From contig NC_065552.1 in assembly GCF_022605725.1 (NCBI RefSeq), forward strand, positions 21,222,785 to 21,286,784: DNA of 64,000 nucleotides, in the 5' to 3' direction. The first letter of the stretch is position 1; each line of letters begins with the position of its first letter. The notes under the pieces are model-generated. The model was not told where the DNA came from and did not search any database. It was given only the letters and a program-made list of their open reading frames with translations. The stretch is from Anthonomus grandis grandis (lineage: Eukaryota; Arthropoda; Insecta; Coleoptera; Curculionidae). Positions 10,641 through 21,933 of the stretch are shown here, in pieces. The position numbers were made by a program, and so were the translations under genes.

Positions 10641-11705
10641 AATGGATAATTGTTTATCAATTTTTTCTTTAATCAACATAAATCTCAAATTAATATTCAA
10701 TTCAAAGTGCCAATACAAACCATTTAACAGAAATCACGTTTGAGTTCCGGCTCTAAGGACCAAACATCCAATGTCCAGTTGACAGTTTTCACCGAGGTCT
10801 ATCTCCAACCAATTAACATAAAATTACGAATTAAATTGCATTATATTAAGAAAAGAGTGTTCTAAAATTTTGCTTAAGATGCATACCAGTCTAGGCAAAA
10901 GTTTCCAAGTTATCTGGCTTCTAATTCACTTGGTAGTTCAAAGGTCGTTTGTCCTTAGCAACCAACACCCACTAAAAATTAATTATCTTAAAAACCATAA
11001 AAGATAACATTATGAAACAAATCGCGTTAGAATGAGAACAGAATATTCAACAAAGTTGCTTATGATGCAAAGCAGTCTAGGCAAACCTTTTCCAACTATC
11101 TCGCTCCTAGTCGAGTTGACAGTCTAAACAACATTTATCTCCAATGGGCCTACTTGCACTAAAATTTAATTATCTCAAAAACCATCACAGATAAATTTAT
11201 GAATAAAAGCGCAATATATTAAGAAGACAGTGTTCTACAAATGTTATTTATGGTGCAAGGAGTCCAGGCAAAAATTTCCCAGTTATCCGGTACTACTTAA
11301 GTTGACAGCCTAAAGGACGTTTATCTCCAATGGATCTATACTCACTAAAAATTATTTATCTTAAAAACAAACAAACATAAAATTATGAAACAAATTGCGT
11401 TAAAATGAGAAAAGAGTGTTCTACAAATGTGGTTTATAGTGCAAGGCAGCCTAGGCAAAATTTTCCAAGTTATCTCGCTTCTAGTTGAGTTGACAGTCTA
11501 AAGGACATTTATCTCTAACGGACCTACACTAACCAGAAATTAATTATCTTAAAAACAAACAAATGTAAAATTATGAAACAAATTATGTTAGAATGAAGAA
11601 AGAATATTCTATAAATATGGTTTAGAGGGCAAAGCATTCCGAGTAAAATTTTTCAAGTTATCTGACTTCCCAGCCCAGTTGACGATGGCTCAAGAAGGTT
11701 TACAA
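10640..11705. repeat. Satellite-like tandem array, ~187-bp unit, about 5.5 copies
   Basis: The anchor GTTGACAG(T/C)CTAAA appears at 11115, 11301 and 11489, with degenerate forms at 10929 and 11678, so steps are 186, 186, 188 and 189 bp. Each unit carries TTATCTCCAAYGG, CTAAAAATTAATTATCTTAA, ATGAAACAAATTGCGTTA, GAGTGTTCTACAAATGTG and CTAGGCAAAA. Units differ by roughly 15-25 percent by eye. The array interrupts LINE copy 1, whose 3' part resumes near 11850. It has no coding content and looks like an outlying block of a satellite family. Confidence 0.85.
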
Positions 11706-11849
11706 CTTAAATTTCATTCAGACTAACATATTTTTTTCCTTTTAATTCCAGTTTGAAGGACCAAAAACGAGAAAAATTTATTGGGGCTCGAATGGTTTTC
11801 GCGTATCAAAACCTACAAACGACCTTGAAACAACTAATTAACACTTAAG

Positions 11850-12330
11850 ACGACATCCGCACACCCTAGGCAATACGGACAGCATGGATTACCGTTAGTA
11901 TTCAGGACAGAAATAAATGCTTTAAATTTCTGAGCAATACAGTTTGCTCACAAAATCTGTCAAATCACAGCGCCTTACTGGCTTTTCGAATTGATACTGA
12001 ATTCGTACTGCTTTGGAGTCGAAGCATCTATGGTCGGGTCTAGTCAACTCGCAAGAAATTTTGCTCTAAATTGCAATTTAAGGACTGACATATTACAGTA
12101 TTTAGTTCCTATTTTGCAGACTTCTATTCTCACATGTCTCTATTCTACCAGATTTTTTGGATTACAAAGAAGAGGTGTGCATGCATTAGGCGAGTCTAGA
12201 GAAGATTAGCCAGATATTGAGACTCATCAAGATGGTATTCTTATCTTACGAGACACAGGTTGGATGATGTACTTTCTCATAAAGTATATTAACATTATTG
12301 GCATGAAAAAAAATTGAATTCAACTTCATT
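11850..12330 (+). pseudogene. RNase H-type LINE, copy 1: 3' end and UTR
   Basis: CATCCGCACACCCTAGG at about 11869 matches the zinc-motif region of copy 2 (near 12610). From 11985 the sequence parallels 14038-14425: GATACTGAATTCGTACTGC, CAACTCGCAAGAAATTTTG, GAGAAGATTAGCYARATATTG, and the end GCATGAAAAAAAATTGAATTC. Two copies with the same 3' end define the 3' UTR of this LINE. Confidence 0.75.
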
Positions 12331-12399
12331 CGTTAAGATTTCACCATTATAATAATATAGATTCCAAATCGGAAAACATCAAAAAGATTGAGAGAGTGT

Positions 12400-12859
12400 G
12401 CTTAACAGCAAGACATAGGTGCTTCCACCAATATTCTATTTAAAGAAATTTGTACAAAAATAAACTACAAAATAGATTATAGTTAACAGCAACTATACTC
12501 CGCTATAGCACCTGGCATGAGGCAGGCTAAAGCACACAGAGCGGTGCCCCCTGACCATAAAGATGTGCTAAATCTGTGTGTTGACGTATCTGTCAATACA
12601 ATAATCACACCATCTGCACACCCAAGATAATACGAACAGCACGAAGTGCCTTTGGTGTTTGAAGGAGGAAGAAAAACTGCTAATCACATAATTGAGAAGT
12701 GCTCAGCACTCACGCGTGCCACGTTTATATATCTGGTCAATATAGGTGGCTCTACTCCAGGACAGTTCGATTTCTGGCAAGTTAGATTCCAAACTCTCCT
12801 GGTACGATCACGCAGACACCAGAATCAAGAAGGCCACCTACACGCTATGAGCCTGCAGG
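12400..12859 (+). pseudogene. RNase H-type LINE, copy 2: post-RNase H linker and zinc motif
   Basis: GTTAACAGCAACTATACTCC is the undisturbed version of the mariner target in copy 1. The following frames read GMRQAKAHRE-like sequence and, after a break, EEGRKTANHIIEKCSALTRA, the second half of the C-terminal zinc motif (C..C....ET..H....C). The fragment abuts copy 3 near 12860, whose sequence is from an upstream part of the element. This is therefore a head-to-tail junction of two insertions. Confidence 0.6.
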
Positions 12860-14425
12860 CGGGCTTTCGGCAATACCCGGGGTCTGTCTCCTAAGATCCT
12901 TCACTGAATCTACTCGCGCATTGTGAGATCCCTTCTCACATACGGGACTATCGTTTGGTGATCATGTACGGAAAAAGCGAAAATTCGTGCTTCTTTGAGT
13001 CCAACGCCTTGCATGTCTCAGTATAACGGGTTCCATGCGAACGGCGCCAACTAGAGCGCTTGAGACTCTGCAGAGCCTTCCGCCTCTGGACCTCGTTGTG
13101 CAATTCGAGGCAATGAGGACTGCGTACAGGCTATACGTCCTTAACGAACTACGTACTGGTCACGAAAAAATTTGGTCACGGGCCATACAGGAATGTCCTC
13201 TCTTTCTGATGGTCAGTGACTGCATGGCTCCAGTGACTGTAAGTATACTGTGAACTATTCGCTGTATTAAAATACCGACAGAAAATCCTAAGCTGCGGAC
13301 ACCACAATATAGTCGTATTAATATGTTCGGACAGCAGAGCTGCCATTAAGGCTAGCACGGCCGTAAGCTCCAAGCTTGTACTAGAGTGCATAAAAGTCCT
13401 AAAAAAACTGGTGCAGGTTGGCTGCAGAGTCCAGCTCGTCTGGGTACCTGGCCACGCAGGCCATGCAGGTAATGAGGAAGCGGACTCTCTTGCCAGACTG
13501 CGATCCGCGAATGTGCTGATGGGGCCGGAACCCATAATTGGTATAGCCAAATGCGTAGCGGTCGCGTCAATGAAGGGTCTGCTGGGCAAGTGGACCCACC
13601 AAAGATGAACTGAGTCTGGTATGAGACAGGCCAAAGCGCACATAGGTGAGCCCTCTACCAAAAATCTACTACGCCTAAAAAGACGCGAAATTCGTCTCGT
13701 GACAGATCTTTTAACCGGACACTGGCACTAAGGAAGCCATCTCCATATTATCGGTAATGCGAACGACCCGGAATGCCGGGGGTGCTGGGAGAAGGATGAA
13801 ACCGTTGACCACGTGGTCTGAAATGCCCATCACTCACGCGCGGCAGGTTCAAATACTTGGGTAACACTCTCAGTGCACCGAGCGACTTTAAGTCCTTCAG
13901 ACCAGAGAGACTTATCGGTTTTTCTAAGGCCATCGGGCTCTGGGAACCCCCGGTAGGGCATGACGGGTCCATCAGGAGACCTATATGCACAACTGCCTTG
14001 GCAGCCCACTGTTTTGACAATTTCAATTTCAACAGGTGTTTTTTGGCTTTTGTAACTGATACTGAATTCGTACTGCCTTAAAGTCGATGCATCGATAATC
14101 AACTCGCAAGAAATTTTGATTTATTGCGTAAGTTAAGGACTGGCATTTTACAATGTGCAGTTCCTACTTTCCCGAATTCTACTCTCACATCTTTTTATTG
14201 TACCATCTCCTCAACCATTTCACATTTTGGGATTACAAGGAGGAGCTGTGCGGAGTGTGGCAGCCTGGCAGCTACAGACGAGAAGATTAGCTAAATATTG
14301 GAACTCACCAACATGGTATTCTAATCTTTTGACGCACAGGCTGGATACTATACTTCCTCATAAGTATTAACGTTATTAACATGAATAAACAACTTCAATT
14401 TAACTTTATTTGTTAGAATTACACC
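12860..14425 (+). pseudogene. RNase H-type LINE, copy 3: RT tail, RNase H, zinc motif, 3' UTR
   Basis: This is the best-kept copy. MRTAPTRALETLQSLPPLD and AMRTAYRLYVLNE (13035-13180) are the RT C-terminal domain. RNase H follows with CSDSRAAIKAS (about 13335) and VWVPGHAGHAGNEEADSLAR (13438-13497), holding the conserved Asp residues. Then come AKAHIGEPSTKNLLRLKRRE, LVTDLLTGHWHL, and CRGCWEKDETVDHVV (13776-13820), a zinc motif. The LNTLSAPSDFKSF tail and a 3' UTR ending near AACATGAATAAACAACTTC follow. Clades with this order (I, R1, LOA and Jockey relatives) carry RNase H; I cannot choose among them. Stops and frameshifts abound. The local G+C is clearly higher than in flanking DNA. Confidence 0.82.
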
Positions 14426-14844
14426 AAGGCATTGCAAGGCAGACTGCCATTAAATTAAATGGAATGAGTTGATGAGTCAATTGTTGAAGAGTGAAAACAA
14501 CTGAGTTGAGCTGGTTTGCAAGAAAACCATATTTGCTAATCAATAAAATGGCATTTAAACTAATAGATGGTAAAACACAGATTGAGCTCTCAAAAAGGTT
14601 GACAACAGAGCCCAGTATCCTTGGAAAAATCTTTAAGAAATTGGTTGAGATGTTGTTGCAACAAAAGTTGCAGTATCTTAGAAGATTCGGAGAAATAAAA
14701 TCTAAAAGAGAAAAATACAAGCTATTGTATTTTTGTCCTTTAGCTAGCTACTCTCTTAAGTAGAGACCTTGTCAGTATATGTCTGACTGAAGTACTCTGA
14801 AAAAAGACAATAATCTCAACACCTGAGGAACCTTTTAAATCATT
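14426..14844. other. Gene-free stretch with an unassigned ORF
   Basis: An ORF at 14491-14763 (90 codons, plus) has no motif I recognise. I see no repeat boundary. Confidence 0.4.
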
Positions 14845-15048
14845 TTATCTCTGAAGCAATTTTACCATTTTTCGCGAACCAAAAAATGAAGAATAGTAGG
14901 CCCAAGTGATCCTGGAAAAGTGAGTTTGATAGCTTATTCTTATGGAGCCATTAAAAATGTCCCTATAACGTCCCATATAGTGCTCAAGCACTTCTAAGAT
15001 TTTTCTATGTGGTACTGCGTCGAAAGCCTTGGCAAGATTCAAAGACAC
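14845..15048 (-). pseudogene. LINE reverse transcriptase fragment
   Basis: The minus frame starts with LNLAKAFDAVPHRKILEVLE, the RT motif with the catalytic Asp in AKAFD (F-D-L-x-K-A-F-D-T-V in relatives). It continues to YMGRYRDIF and then decays. Only this ~200-bp piece of the RT palm is visible, and the element it came from is not resolved. From 15049 to 15539 I see no gene. Confidence 0.7.
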
Positions 15049-15539
15049 ACCTATAATTCTTGCTGATGTCCAGGTAAAAACTGATACAGGGAAAAAATAA
15101 GTGTCCCCAAAGAACCCTAAATTCCCAATTGCCCCTCAAATGATAAAAATATTAAAAAATATAAGGATTACGAAAATATAACTTTTATTAAGTAACACAT
15201 GCAAGTGCTAATTGGCGCTTTAAAACATTCATTACACCACGTAAAAGAACAGTTATCATAACAATAATTACACACTTACTAGCCGCTCTACCGTATTTAC
15301 ATTTTGCCGCATATTTTAATTTTCAATGTTTGTAATGTGTTATTATAGACATTTCATTGTTTTAAGAGAACATGTTTTGTTTATGTCCTGCGGCGGAGGT
15401 ATTGATTTTTTGTACTAATAGTAAGGTTACAGTTGTCAAGGTTAATTTTTTTTGTTTGGTGATTTATTTACCATGAAACAGATCTATTAGTGATAATTAT
15501 TGCAACAAAAAATTTGAAAGGATTAAAAAAATGGTCTAT

Positions 15540-17380
15540 TAAGCTGCCTTGAAGAAAAAAGTGATGTAAACTCAATAACCAGGAATGTAGAAAAAAACTA
15601 CTCCAGGTGCTTTAAGTATGTAAATGCCTTCAACTGTCTGACGTTGGACGTTGGTCAATGGTTTCAAAATTCAATTGTCTGAAATAAACTCTTAGACCTT
15701 ACTAGTGTGAAATACAGTAAAAATTACTTTAGATGCCTGGAAAAAATAAGAAGTTTTAAGTCTGCAAATGCCTACAATTGCTCGGAGAAAAACATAAATT
15801 ACTACAGTTACTACGACTTTCCACGAAGTAAAATGCATTCATATTTAACAGCCATTTCTGAATTTTTATAGGGAATTGACACTATCAAGTTTCTTCAGGA
15901 AGATTAACTTTAGAGGAATTCTTACTTTGATTAAAACTTATTATTTCTCTTCATTTTTATAATCAATCCAAGAAAAAGTGATCTATATTTTCACATTTGA
16001 CATCATCTCAACTAGAAGCCATTAATTGTTAAATGATGGAGCAATTTTGGATTGATTAAAACTAGCCAACGTGATATCTCTTCATAAATGAGTTGATCAA
16101 ATAAAATGTAAGATCTGCTTAGCACTTCTGAGATAACTTAGAAAATTGATGCATTTAGCTGGAAGAAAAAAACTACAACGCTTGCAAGAAGTAGCAAGTA
16201 AACTCATATGCCTAACACTTTGTCAAAAATGATTGAAAACTCAATATCCTAGAATACAGACAAAAATACTTCCTGTGCTTTAAAAATTTGTTGACTTCAA
16301 CTTCTTAGGAGGAAACCAATAAATGTATGTTAATAAGACTGACCAGAAGTGGCTTCAAATTTCTGGACAAAATCATAAATGGTTTCAAAATTCTGGAAAC
16401 GCTTTCAATTACTTGGAAATAAATAGATATCACTCCAGCTGCCTGGAAAAATTGATAAATGAACTGATATTCTTAAGACCCAGAAGTTATGGAAAAATGG
16501 TTTCAGAACTCAGTACCCTAAAAAAAGGAAACAATTACTTTACTTGTCTAGAAGAGTCAAGACTCTAGAAAGACTTCTTAATGGCAGAATTCCTTTCCAA
16601 TTAATTAAAACTGCTCAATATGATATCTCTTCATAAACGAGTTTATGCAATACCTCCTAAACAATACTTAACAATACTTTTCTATAGGAGGTATTGGTTG
16701 ATGCTAAATTAACTTTCTATCCAAAACTGTAGAGTAATCTACTGCTACAGTCTTAAAATTATAGTTTGTTGAGCAGTTTTAAGGAGAAAATCTAAGATAA
16801 CTAGAAATAGTTACGGCTTCAACTTCCTAAAAGAACAAAAGAAATGACCCCAAATGCATGCAAGGGGTAGAAAAAAACACATAGCACAAACTCATGTGCC
16901 TAATACTTTATCACAAATCAATAACCTGGAATATAGAGAAAATAATCACACGTGCTTTAAAAGTCTGCAAATGACTTCAAATTCCTGGAAGAAACCTCAT
17001 AAACTTCTTCTCCCAAGACTCAGAAGTGGCTTTAAAAGTCCAGAAACCCTTTCAATTCCTTAGAACAAAACAGAAATCACTCGCGCTTCCTGGAAGAATT
17101 AATAAATAGATGAACTGAAATGAATTCCTAAGACACTCTTCAGAAATCATCAAAAAATGGCTTCAGAATTCAGAACTCTAAAAAAAAAAAACAATTATTT
17201 TAGCTGCCTATACAAGAAAAAGTCATGTGCCCCTCATATCTCAAATAAACTTATGTGAATAAGACTTAGTCAGATATGGAATTTAGAATTGACTAGCCTG
17301 AAATAAAGCGAATGTTACTTTAGGTGCCTTAGATTAAATTAGAAGAAGCTTTAAAAGTCAAAAGCCAAAAGGCAGCCATT
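15540..17380 (+). repeat. Degenerate short-period repeat (CTTCAAATNCCTGGAA type) in larger ~550-690-bp units
   Basis: Motifs such as GACTTCAAATTCCTGGAAGA (16973), GGCTTCAAATTTCTGGACAA (16352), GGTTTCAAAATTCTGGAAAC (16382) and AGATGCCTGGAAAAAAT (15730) recur every 25-45 bp with spacers of AAATAAAT type. On a larger scale GATATCTCTTCATAAAYGAGTT repeats at about 16073 and 16622. AAACTCATRTGCCTAA repeats at about 16200 and 16890. ORFs here (16323-16568, 16854-17063) are by-products of the repeat. An inverted relative lies at 36590-37130. Confidence 0.65.
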
Positions 17381-18079
17381 TTGGATAAACTGGCAACGGG
17401 TTGCGAATGGCATAGTTGTCACTTGTCATTGTGACAGAAGTGACGTAGCAACGTCGCAATATGTTTTAGGTTAGGATTTTTCTTTTACGTCATCTCATAG
17501 TAAAATCATTTTTACCTGTCATTTGCCATATTAAATTACATTAACCCAAAAGAAAGTAGATAACTTAAAAATATAATGGTTGATGCTAGGTTACCATTGA
17601 GCTCAATAAGCTTACTCTCTACATTTTTCCTTCAAATAATATGGCTCGTTAGATGCAGTGTGCTGCACCAGTATTTTGTATCATGAAACTATTTACCAAG
17701 TTTTTCTTCAAATCTTCAGACTTAGAATAGATAATCAAATGATTCCTAAGTTGACCTTAATTTCGTTTGTGGAATTTCTTATTGGAACGTTTTTACAATC
17801 AAAAATTTTAATTCGACTGCATTAATAAAACATAACATTAAAAAATATTACATCAACTTTCCAATAAAATTCATACTATAGATCTGCGATTACTGCGCCA
17901 ACAGTTCGACCACGAAGTCCAATAGAGCGTGATTGATTTGGTGCAAATCACTTTTGTTTATTGCCATTCTTTCACTTTACTTTCTTAGTTCCTTGGCCTT
18001 AATAGATCAGAGTGATACCATTAAAAACGGTACATCAGTGTCATTACTTCCTAATAGTTAAAATGTAGATGAATTGATT
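17381..18079. other. Gene-free stretch with a short dyad
   Basis: No gene seen. Near 17418 an imperfect dyad (GTCACTTGTCA...TGACAGAAGTGAC) lies in a locally GC-richer patch that resembles the terminus of an old DNA transposon. No partner terminus was found. Confidence 0.35.
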
Positions 18080-18139
18080 GTTTTTAGGGACAACAAGAAA
18101 ATCGGTGGGTAATAAATCCGGCGATCGTGAAGGCCATTC
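18080..18139 (-). pseudogene. DD41D-type transposase remnant (third catalytic block only)
   Basis: The minus frame from 18139 reads EWPSRSPDLLPTDFLVVPKN, matching the E-W-P-x-R-S-P-D-L-x-P-x-D-F-F-L-W block that carries the last Asp of this family. The flanks are too decayed to extend it. Confidence 0.65.
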
Positions 18140-18393
18140 AAGAAACTAAAGTTTTTTTTTGTAGGCAGTTGAAGGCATTTATGACATATTTGACTATTAC
18201 CAGAGACTCAGAGAATAATTTTTGATCAATTTCAGATGACCGAAATAAAATTAGGCTATACAATAAGAACCTTGTCTGAAAATGTTAAATCCACCAGAAA
18301 AGGTTGTGAAAATAAATATTTTGATACCACTTGTTTAGAAACAAAAATAATTAATATTACCCAATAAAACGGAAAAAGCAAAAAAAAAAATAT

Positions 18394-18467
18394 TGGCCCA
18401 TGAGGGGATCGAACCCGCGACCTTCGCGTTATTAGCACGACGCTCTAACCAACTGAGCTAATGGGCC
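18394..18467 (-). tRNA. tRNA-Ile(AAU), copy 1
   Basis: This 74-base gene folds as a standard cloverleaf. The seven-pair acceptor stem is GGCCCAT/ATGGGCC with discriminator A. The D arm is GCTC-AGTTGGTTA-GAGC. The anticodon stem TCGTG/CGCGA closes a CTAATAA loop with anticodon AAT. The T loop is TTCGATC. The D-loop and T-loop regions carry the A and B box promoters. A run of Ts on the gene strand (As at 18379-18390) follows the 3' end as Pol III terminator. The T stem has one C-T mismatch, which all four copies share. It is intronless. Confidence 0.97.
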
Positions 18468-18831
18468 AGTTATTACATTTAAAAATAACTTGTTTTTAAT
18501 TTGATGATTTTTCGAAAATTTAATCGGAATTTTTACAAATTTTATCAACTTAGGCAAATCATACATAAAAAAATCCTTACTATACCGGATAACCACGAAA
18601 TCATGGGCCAAGTGGTCAGTTATTTTTTAAATAAGCATTTTGGAATTTGGATCTTTAGTACGGTTCCCTAAAACTCATAAAAAATCATTAAAGATTACTC
18701 CCTCCCTGTAACCGAAAATAGACCATAGTCGATAATTTTAAGTGGCACCCTGTATATTTTATTACGACATAAAATAAAAAATAAAAATTGTCACCCAACT
18801 AAAGGAAAAAAAACCAAAAAAAAAAAATTGT
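18468..18831. other. Spacer between tRNA-Ile copies 1 and 2
   Basis: No gene. The 3'-side flanks of both tRNAs share TGATTTTTCGARAA and A-rich sequence, suggesting that a unit of about 438 bp was duplicated with the tRNA. ACCCTGTATATTTTATT near 18747 is a solitary transposon-tip motif. Confidence 0.45.
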
Positions 18832-18905
18832 TGGCCCATGAGGGGATCGAACCCGCGACCTTCGCGTTATTAGCACGACGCTCTAACCAACTGAGCTAAT
18901 GGGCC
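18832..18905 (-). tRNA. tRNA-Ile(AAU), copy 2
   Basis: Identical over 74 bases to copy 1 and in the same orientation, 438 bp away. A poly-A tract at 18815-18827 on the plus strand provides the T-run terminator. Confidence 0.97.
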
Positions 18906-19814
18906 AGTTGTTATCAAATTTTAATTTTGCACACTTATGATTTTTCGAGAACTTGATAAGAATATATAATTGCAGGTCGTAATTTATATTTGGACTAAAT
19001 GATTTAATTTTAGACATTAGAAGGTACAGTCTCATACATATATCCATACATCTGAAGGTTTTTGCACTCCGTGAAAATAAGATGCACTTTAAACCACCCA
19101 ATTATAGAGTTGACTGCACAAACCATATTAGCTTCACTGTTCTATTTTGTATCTATAGTATCTAGTTGGCTTTTAATTAAAAAAGGCCAACCCATTGAAA
19201 CAAGGAGGACACCTTGGCACCCACTAACTCTCCATGAATTTTCGAAGTTCTGGGATAATATCATTAGAAACATTGAAAAACTAGAATTAGTAAACAACAA
19301 CTTTGTTTGGGTGCAACATGTGCTTAGGGGCAAAGGGCGTGTTTTTTTTAGAAACATATTCACCGAATCTCCGTTGTCAAGTTTACACACATTTTCAAAA
19401 CCGGAAATTTTGAGGTATATATATTAACACATATAATAATGTTAATTAAACTGATTGGTATTAGTTATTTGTTATTTTGTATTTAAAATAAAAACTAAAA
19501 ACAATGGTAAAAACTTGTGCCGCATTATGGAAAAAAGGCGATCAACTGAGGCCAATCTTTTCACAAGTAAATACCGATATTGTCATAACATTGTATCAAA
19601 TCAAGGGAGAACCGTCATTATAAACGTAGAATAGGGGATCATAGAAATAAGAGTGTGTCATTAAAATAAGACATTTTAATTTTTATTACTATTTTTTAAG
19701 TACATACATACGACGCTACCGGTTTTTATCCATATAATCTATGTAAGTTTTCAGATAGCTTTCTTAAATTTCAATGCTTCTAATGTTCATCGACGGGTTA
19801 ACCTTTATTTTTGA
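18906..19814. other. Stretch with an unassigned ORF and a short shared repeat
   Basis: An ORF at 19062-19427 (121 codons, plus) shows no domain. Within it, AACATTGAAAAACTAGAATT and AGTAAACAACAA (19270-19301) recur at 58662-58691. This argues that the stretch is part of a repeat rather than a gene. Confidence 0.45.
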
Positions 19815-19995
19815 TAGAACCCTATAGAAAAAAATCCAGACCTAGGAGGCCATGCTACAAAAGGATTATTGCGACCAATCCATTTATCTTGAAAATTTTC
19901 ATTGAATCATCTTCTCACATGTGCAGCATTATGGATTGGAGCGCCATCTAGCTGAATATACAAATTCTCTCTATAAGTTAACAGCAAAGAGTATA
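19815..19995 (-). pseudogene. DD41D-type transposase remnant (second catalytic block)
   Basis: The minus frame reads RENLYIQLDGAPIHNAAHV (second catalytic Asp), then, past a stop, FNENFQDKWIGRNNPFVAWP and PRSG. This is the block D-G-A-P-x-H...W-I-G-R...W-P-x-R-S-P-D of the DD41D-type transposases. It decays before the third Asp. Confidence 0.75.
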
Positions 19996-20043
19996 AATAT
20001 TTAATAATATAATTCAAATTTTGTATAAATACGCTAAGTTAGC

Positions 20044-20157
20044 CATGGAAACCATAGAGAACAAGGAAATAGCACTTGCTCTTTTCTTTGACGTGGAAGA
20101 AGCATTTGATCAGGCAAAAACAGATACTATCTGCCAAGCCCTCCTGACCATTATGTA
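20044..20157 (+). pseudogene. LINE reverse transcriptase fragment
   Basis: The frame reads KEIALALFFDVEEAFDQAKT and DTICQALL. In RNase H-bearing LINEs (I, R1 and Jockey group) the same palm motif is LDIEGAFDN...ICRAL, with the first catalytic Asp in FFDVE. Only about 38 codons remain. Confidence 0.65.
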
Positions 20158-20920
20158 TCTCTCTCTATCCCACTGATTTTGAAGATTACGGGGCCGTACC
20201 CAAATAAATTTTTGGACTGTTTTTGTATTACTTTCGTCGTGTTTTTAAAGAGACCTTTAAGAATGGGTCTATCGCCTTTAAAATAGTTGTTGGATGGGTC
20301 TCACACCTTTAATAGTTGGGAGGGGGGGTTATGTGAGGGTATTATTATTTGATGAGTTTTGCGGGTTTTGCTTTTTACACGTTTATGAATGTGGAGAATT
20401 TAGAATTTGGCCTGTATTCGTTTAGATTTTTTGCAGTAAAAGTGAGGAAGTGTCAGTGAAGTGTTTTTTTTATTTGTATTTGTGGATTTGTTTTGGTATT
20501 ATACCTAAAGACTTTAAAATGTTTCGACCCTGGGAAAATAGGCAGGAAAATTTGGCAAATGAAGAGAAAAGTGTTTGTGTGGGCTTATGGAGACCGTGGG
20601 TGTACAAGAAAGACAATTCATTCAATCACATCAATGACAAGACATTCGTGATGAAAACAATAAGAGTGATCTGGACGGTCATTTAGACTTACATAGTTCT
20701 GATAGTTTTACATTTTATAGTGTTGAGGAAGCAAAAAGAAGCAAGGGAAGTAGAAGCTACAGGGGAAAATTAAGCAGTTTTTGAAACGTAATTGTTTAAG
20801 TACACACGCCAAACAAATTTATCTAAATATCAATAACAATCTAAGGAATGATCCTCAGTTCACAAATGATTGTAGTGCTTTGCAAAAAACGTTTTTAACA
20901 GGGGTTCCCTATAGTACAAT
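20158..20920. other. Gene-free stretch
   Basis: G/T-rich on the plus strand between 20240 and 20560. The ORF at 20450-20686 has no recognisable motif. No boundary repeats seen. Confidence 0.4.
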
Positions 20921-21300
20921 ATGCCTGTAAAAAAAGGGATTAAAGACAGAATAAAAAGGAAATATGCAGGACAATCAAAGGGACTTGACACGGATATTGC
21001 CAAATCGCTAAGAAAAGGTGTGGATTCTACATACAAAAACAATGAGGTTCTGATCATAGAGATGATTAAGGACACTTTATCGGCAAGGGACAAACATTTA
21101 TCAGTCTCAACCTTGCGGAGATACCTGATAAAACTTGGATTTAAGCTTAAGATGGTTAACAAAAGAGCTGCTGTAATGGAATTGTCAGCTGGTGTATAGA
21201 ATATTTGAAGAAAATTAAAAAATTTTGGAAGGAAGAAAGATCCATATATTATTTACCCGAAACATGGTATGATACATTTATGATTGATGTATGATTTCCA
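20921..21300 (+). pseudogene. Tc1/mariner-superfamily transposase remnant (DETW type)
   Basis: MPVKKGIKDRIKRKYAGQ starts the ORF, followed by the HTH-like SVSTLRRYLIKLGFKLKMVN and KRAAVMELSA. After a stop come YLKKIKNF-like sequence and YLPETWYDTF, where relatives have YLDETW. The order (LRKLGF...K..R..LME...I..WR..YL..IK..R.E...YLDETW) matches the better-preserved transposase at 52995-54345, so it is probably a relative. The first catalytic Asp is replaced by Pro (CCC). The second and third blocks are absent. Confidence 0.6.
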
Positions 21301-21933
21301 TTCTCTGGGAAAAAGTCATTTTTGCCATAGTAAGAAAACCATATTTCTATTAATTAAACAAGTTTAAAATTTTGTTTTTTACAGCTTACTGCCCCTGTTT
21401 GTCCTTCAGCGACACAATAAAGTCAGTGGCGGCTCCTTCTTAGGGTCAATTGGTCAATGACCCCCCTTAAATAATCTCATAAAAATCCCAATTTTATTAT
21501 AAATATCTTTTATCTAAAACTTCATTGTGAATTATAAAATTCTCTAAGCAGTCTGCATTGGCAAAACAAATAAATATATTATTAACGTCGCGCCTCGCGC
21601 GCATCACAAGCCCGTGGCTGGGCCGTATTTTAAATTGTCCCTATACAGTTCTTATGGCTTATGGAGAAATGCATGTAAAATAGAACAAAGAAGGCAGATT
21701 AGCATTTCGTGGGCGGGAGTGAGAGTCACCTTTCAGTCCTATATCGCTAACGTAGTCGACGGCCCGACTGGATGAATGTTTTCAGTTTTGTTTTAAATAG
21801 TTACTGTTTGCCGCCCGCACGAAATAATTGCCTTAAAATCTGCTGGAACATTAAATTATGATGTTCCAACAGATTTTAATTTAAATAATTATGACGGCCT
21901 GAGAAAAAGGAAAGTGGTCGACCAAAACCAAAT

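Noticed and set aside
10640..11705. Tandem array considered as a CRISPR array
   Set aside because: Whole ~187-bp units are repeated with no short repeat-spacer pattern; it is satellite-like, and the DNA is eukaryotic.
13176..13661. 161-codon minus-strand ORF
   Set aside because: Long only because it is opposite the GC-richer LINE RNase H region; the sense frame carries GNEEADSLAR.
18741..18760. ACCCTGTATATTTT as one end of a complete element
   Set aside because: No inverted partner within a plausible distance; solitary tip motifs of this kind are common here.
19062..19427. 121-codon plus-strand ORF as a gene
   Set aside because: No domain, and an internal segment is repeated at 58662, so it is more likely chance coding in repeat sequence.
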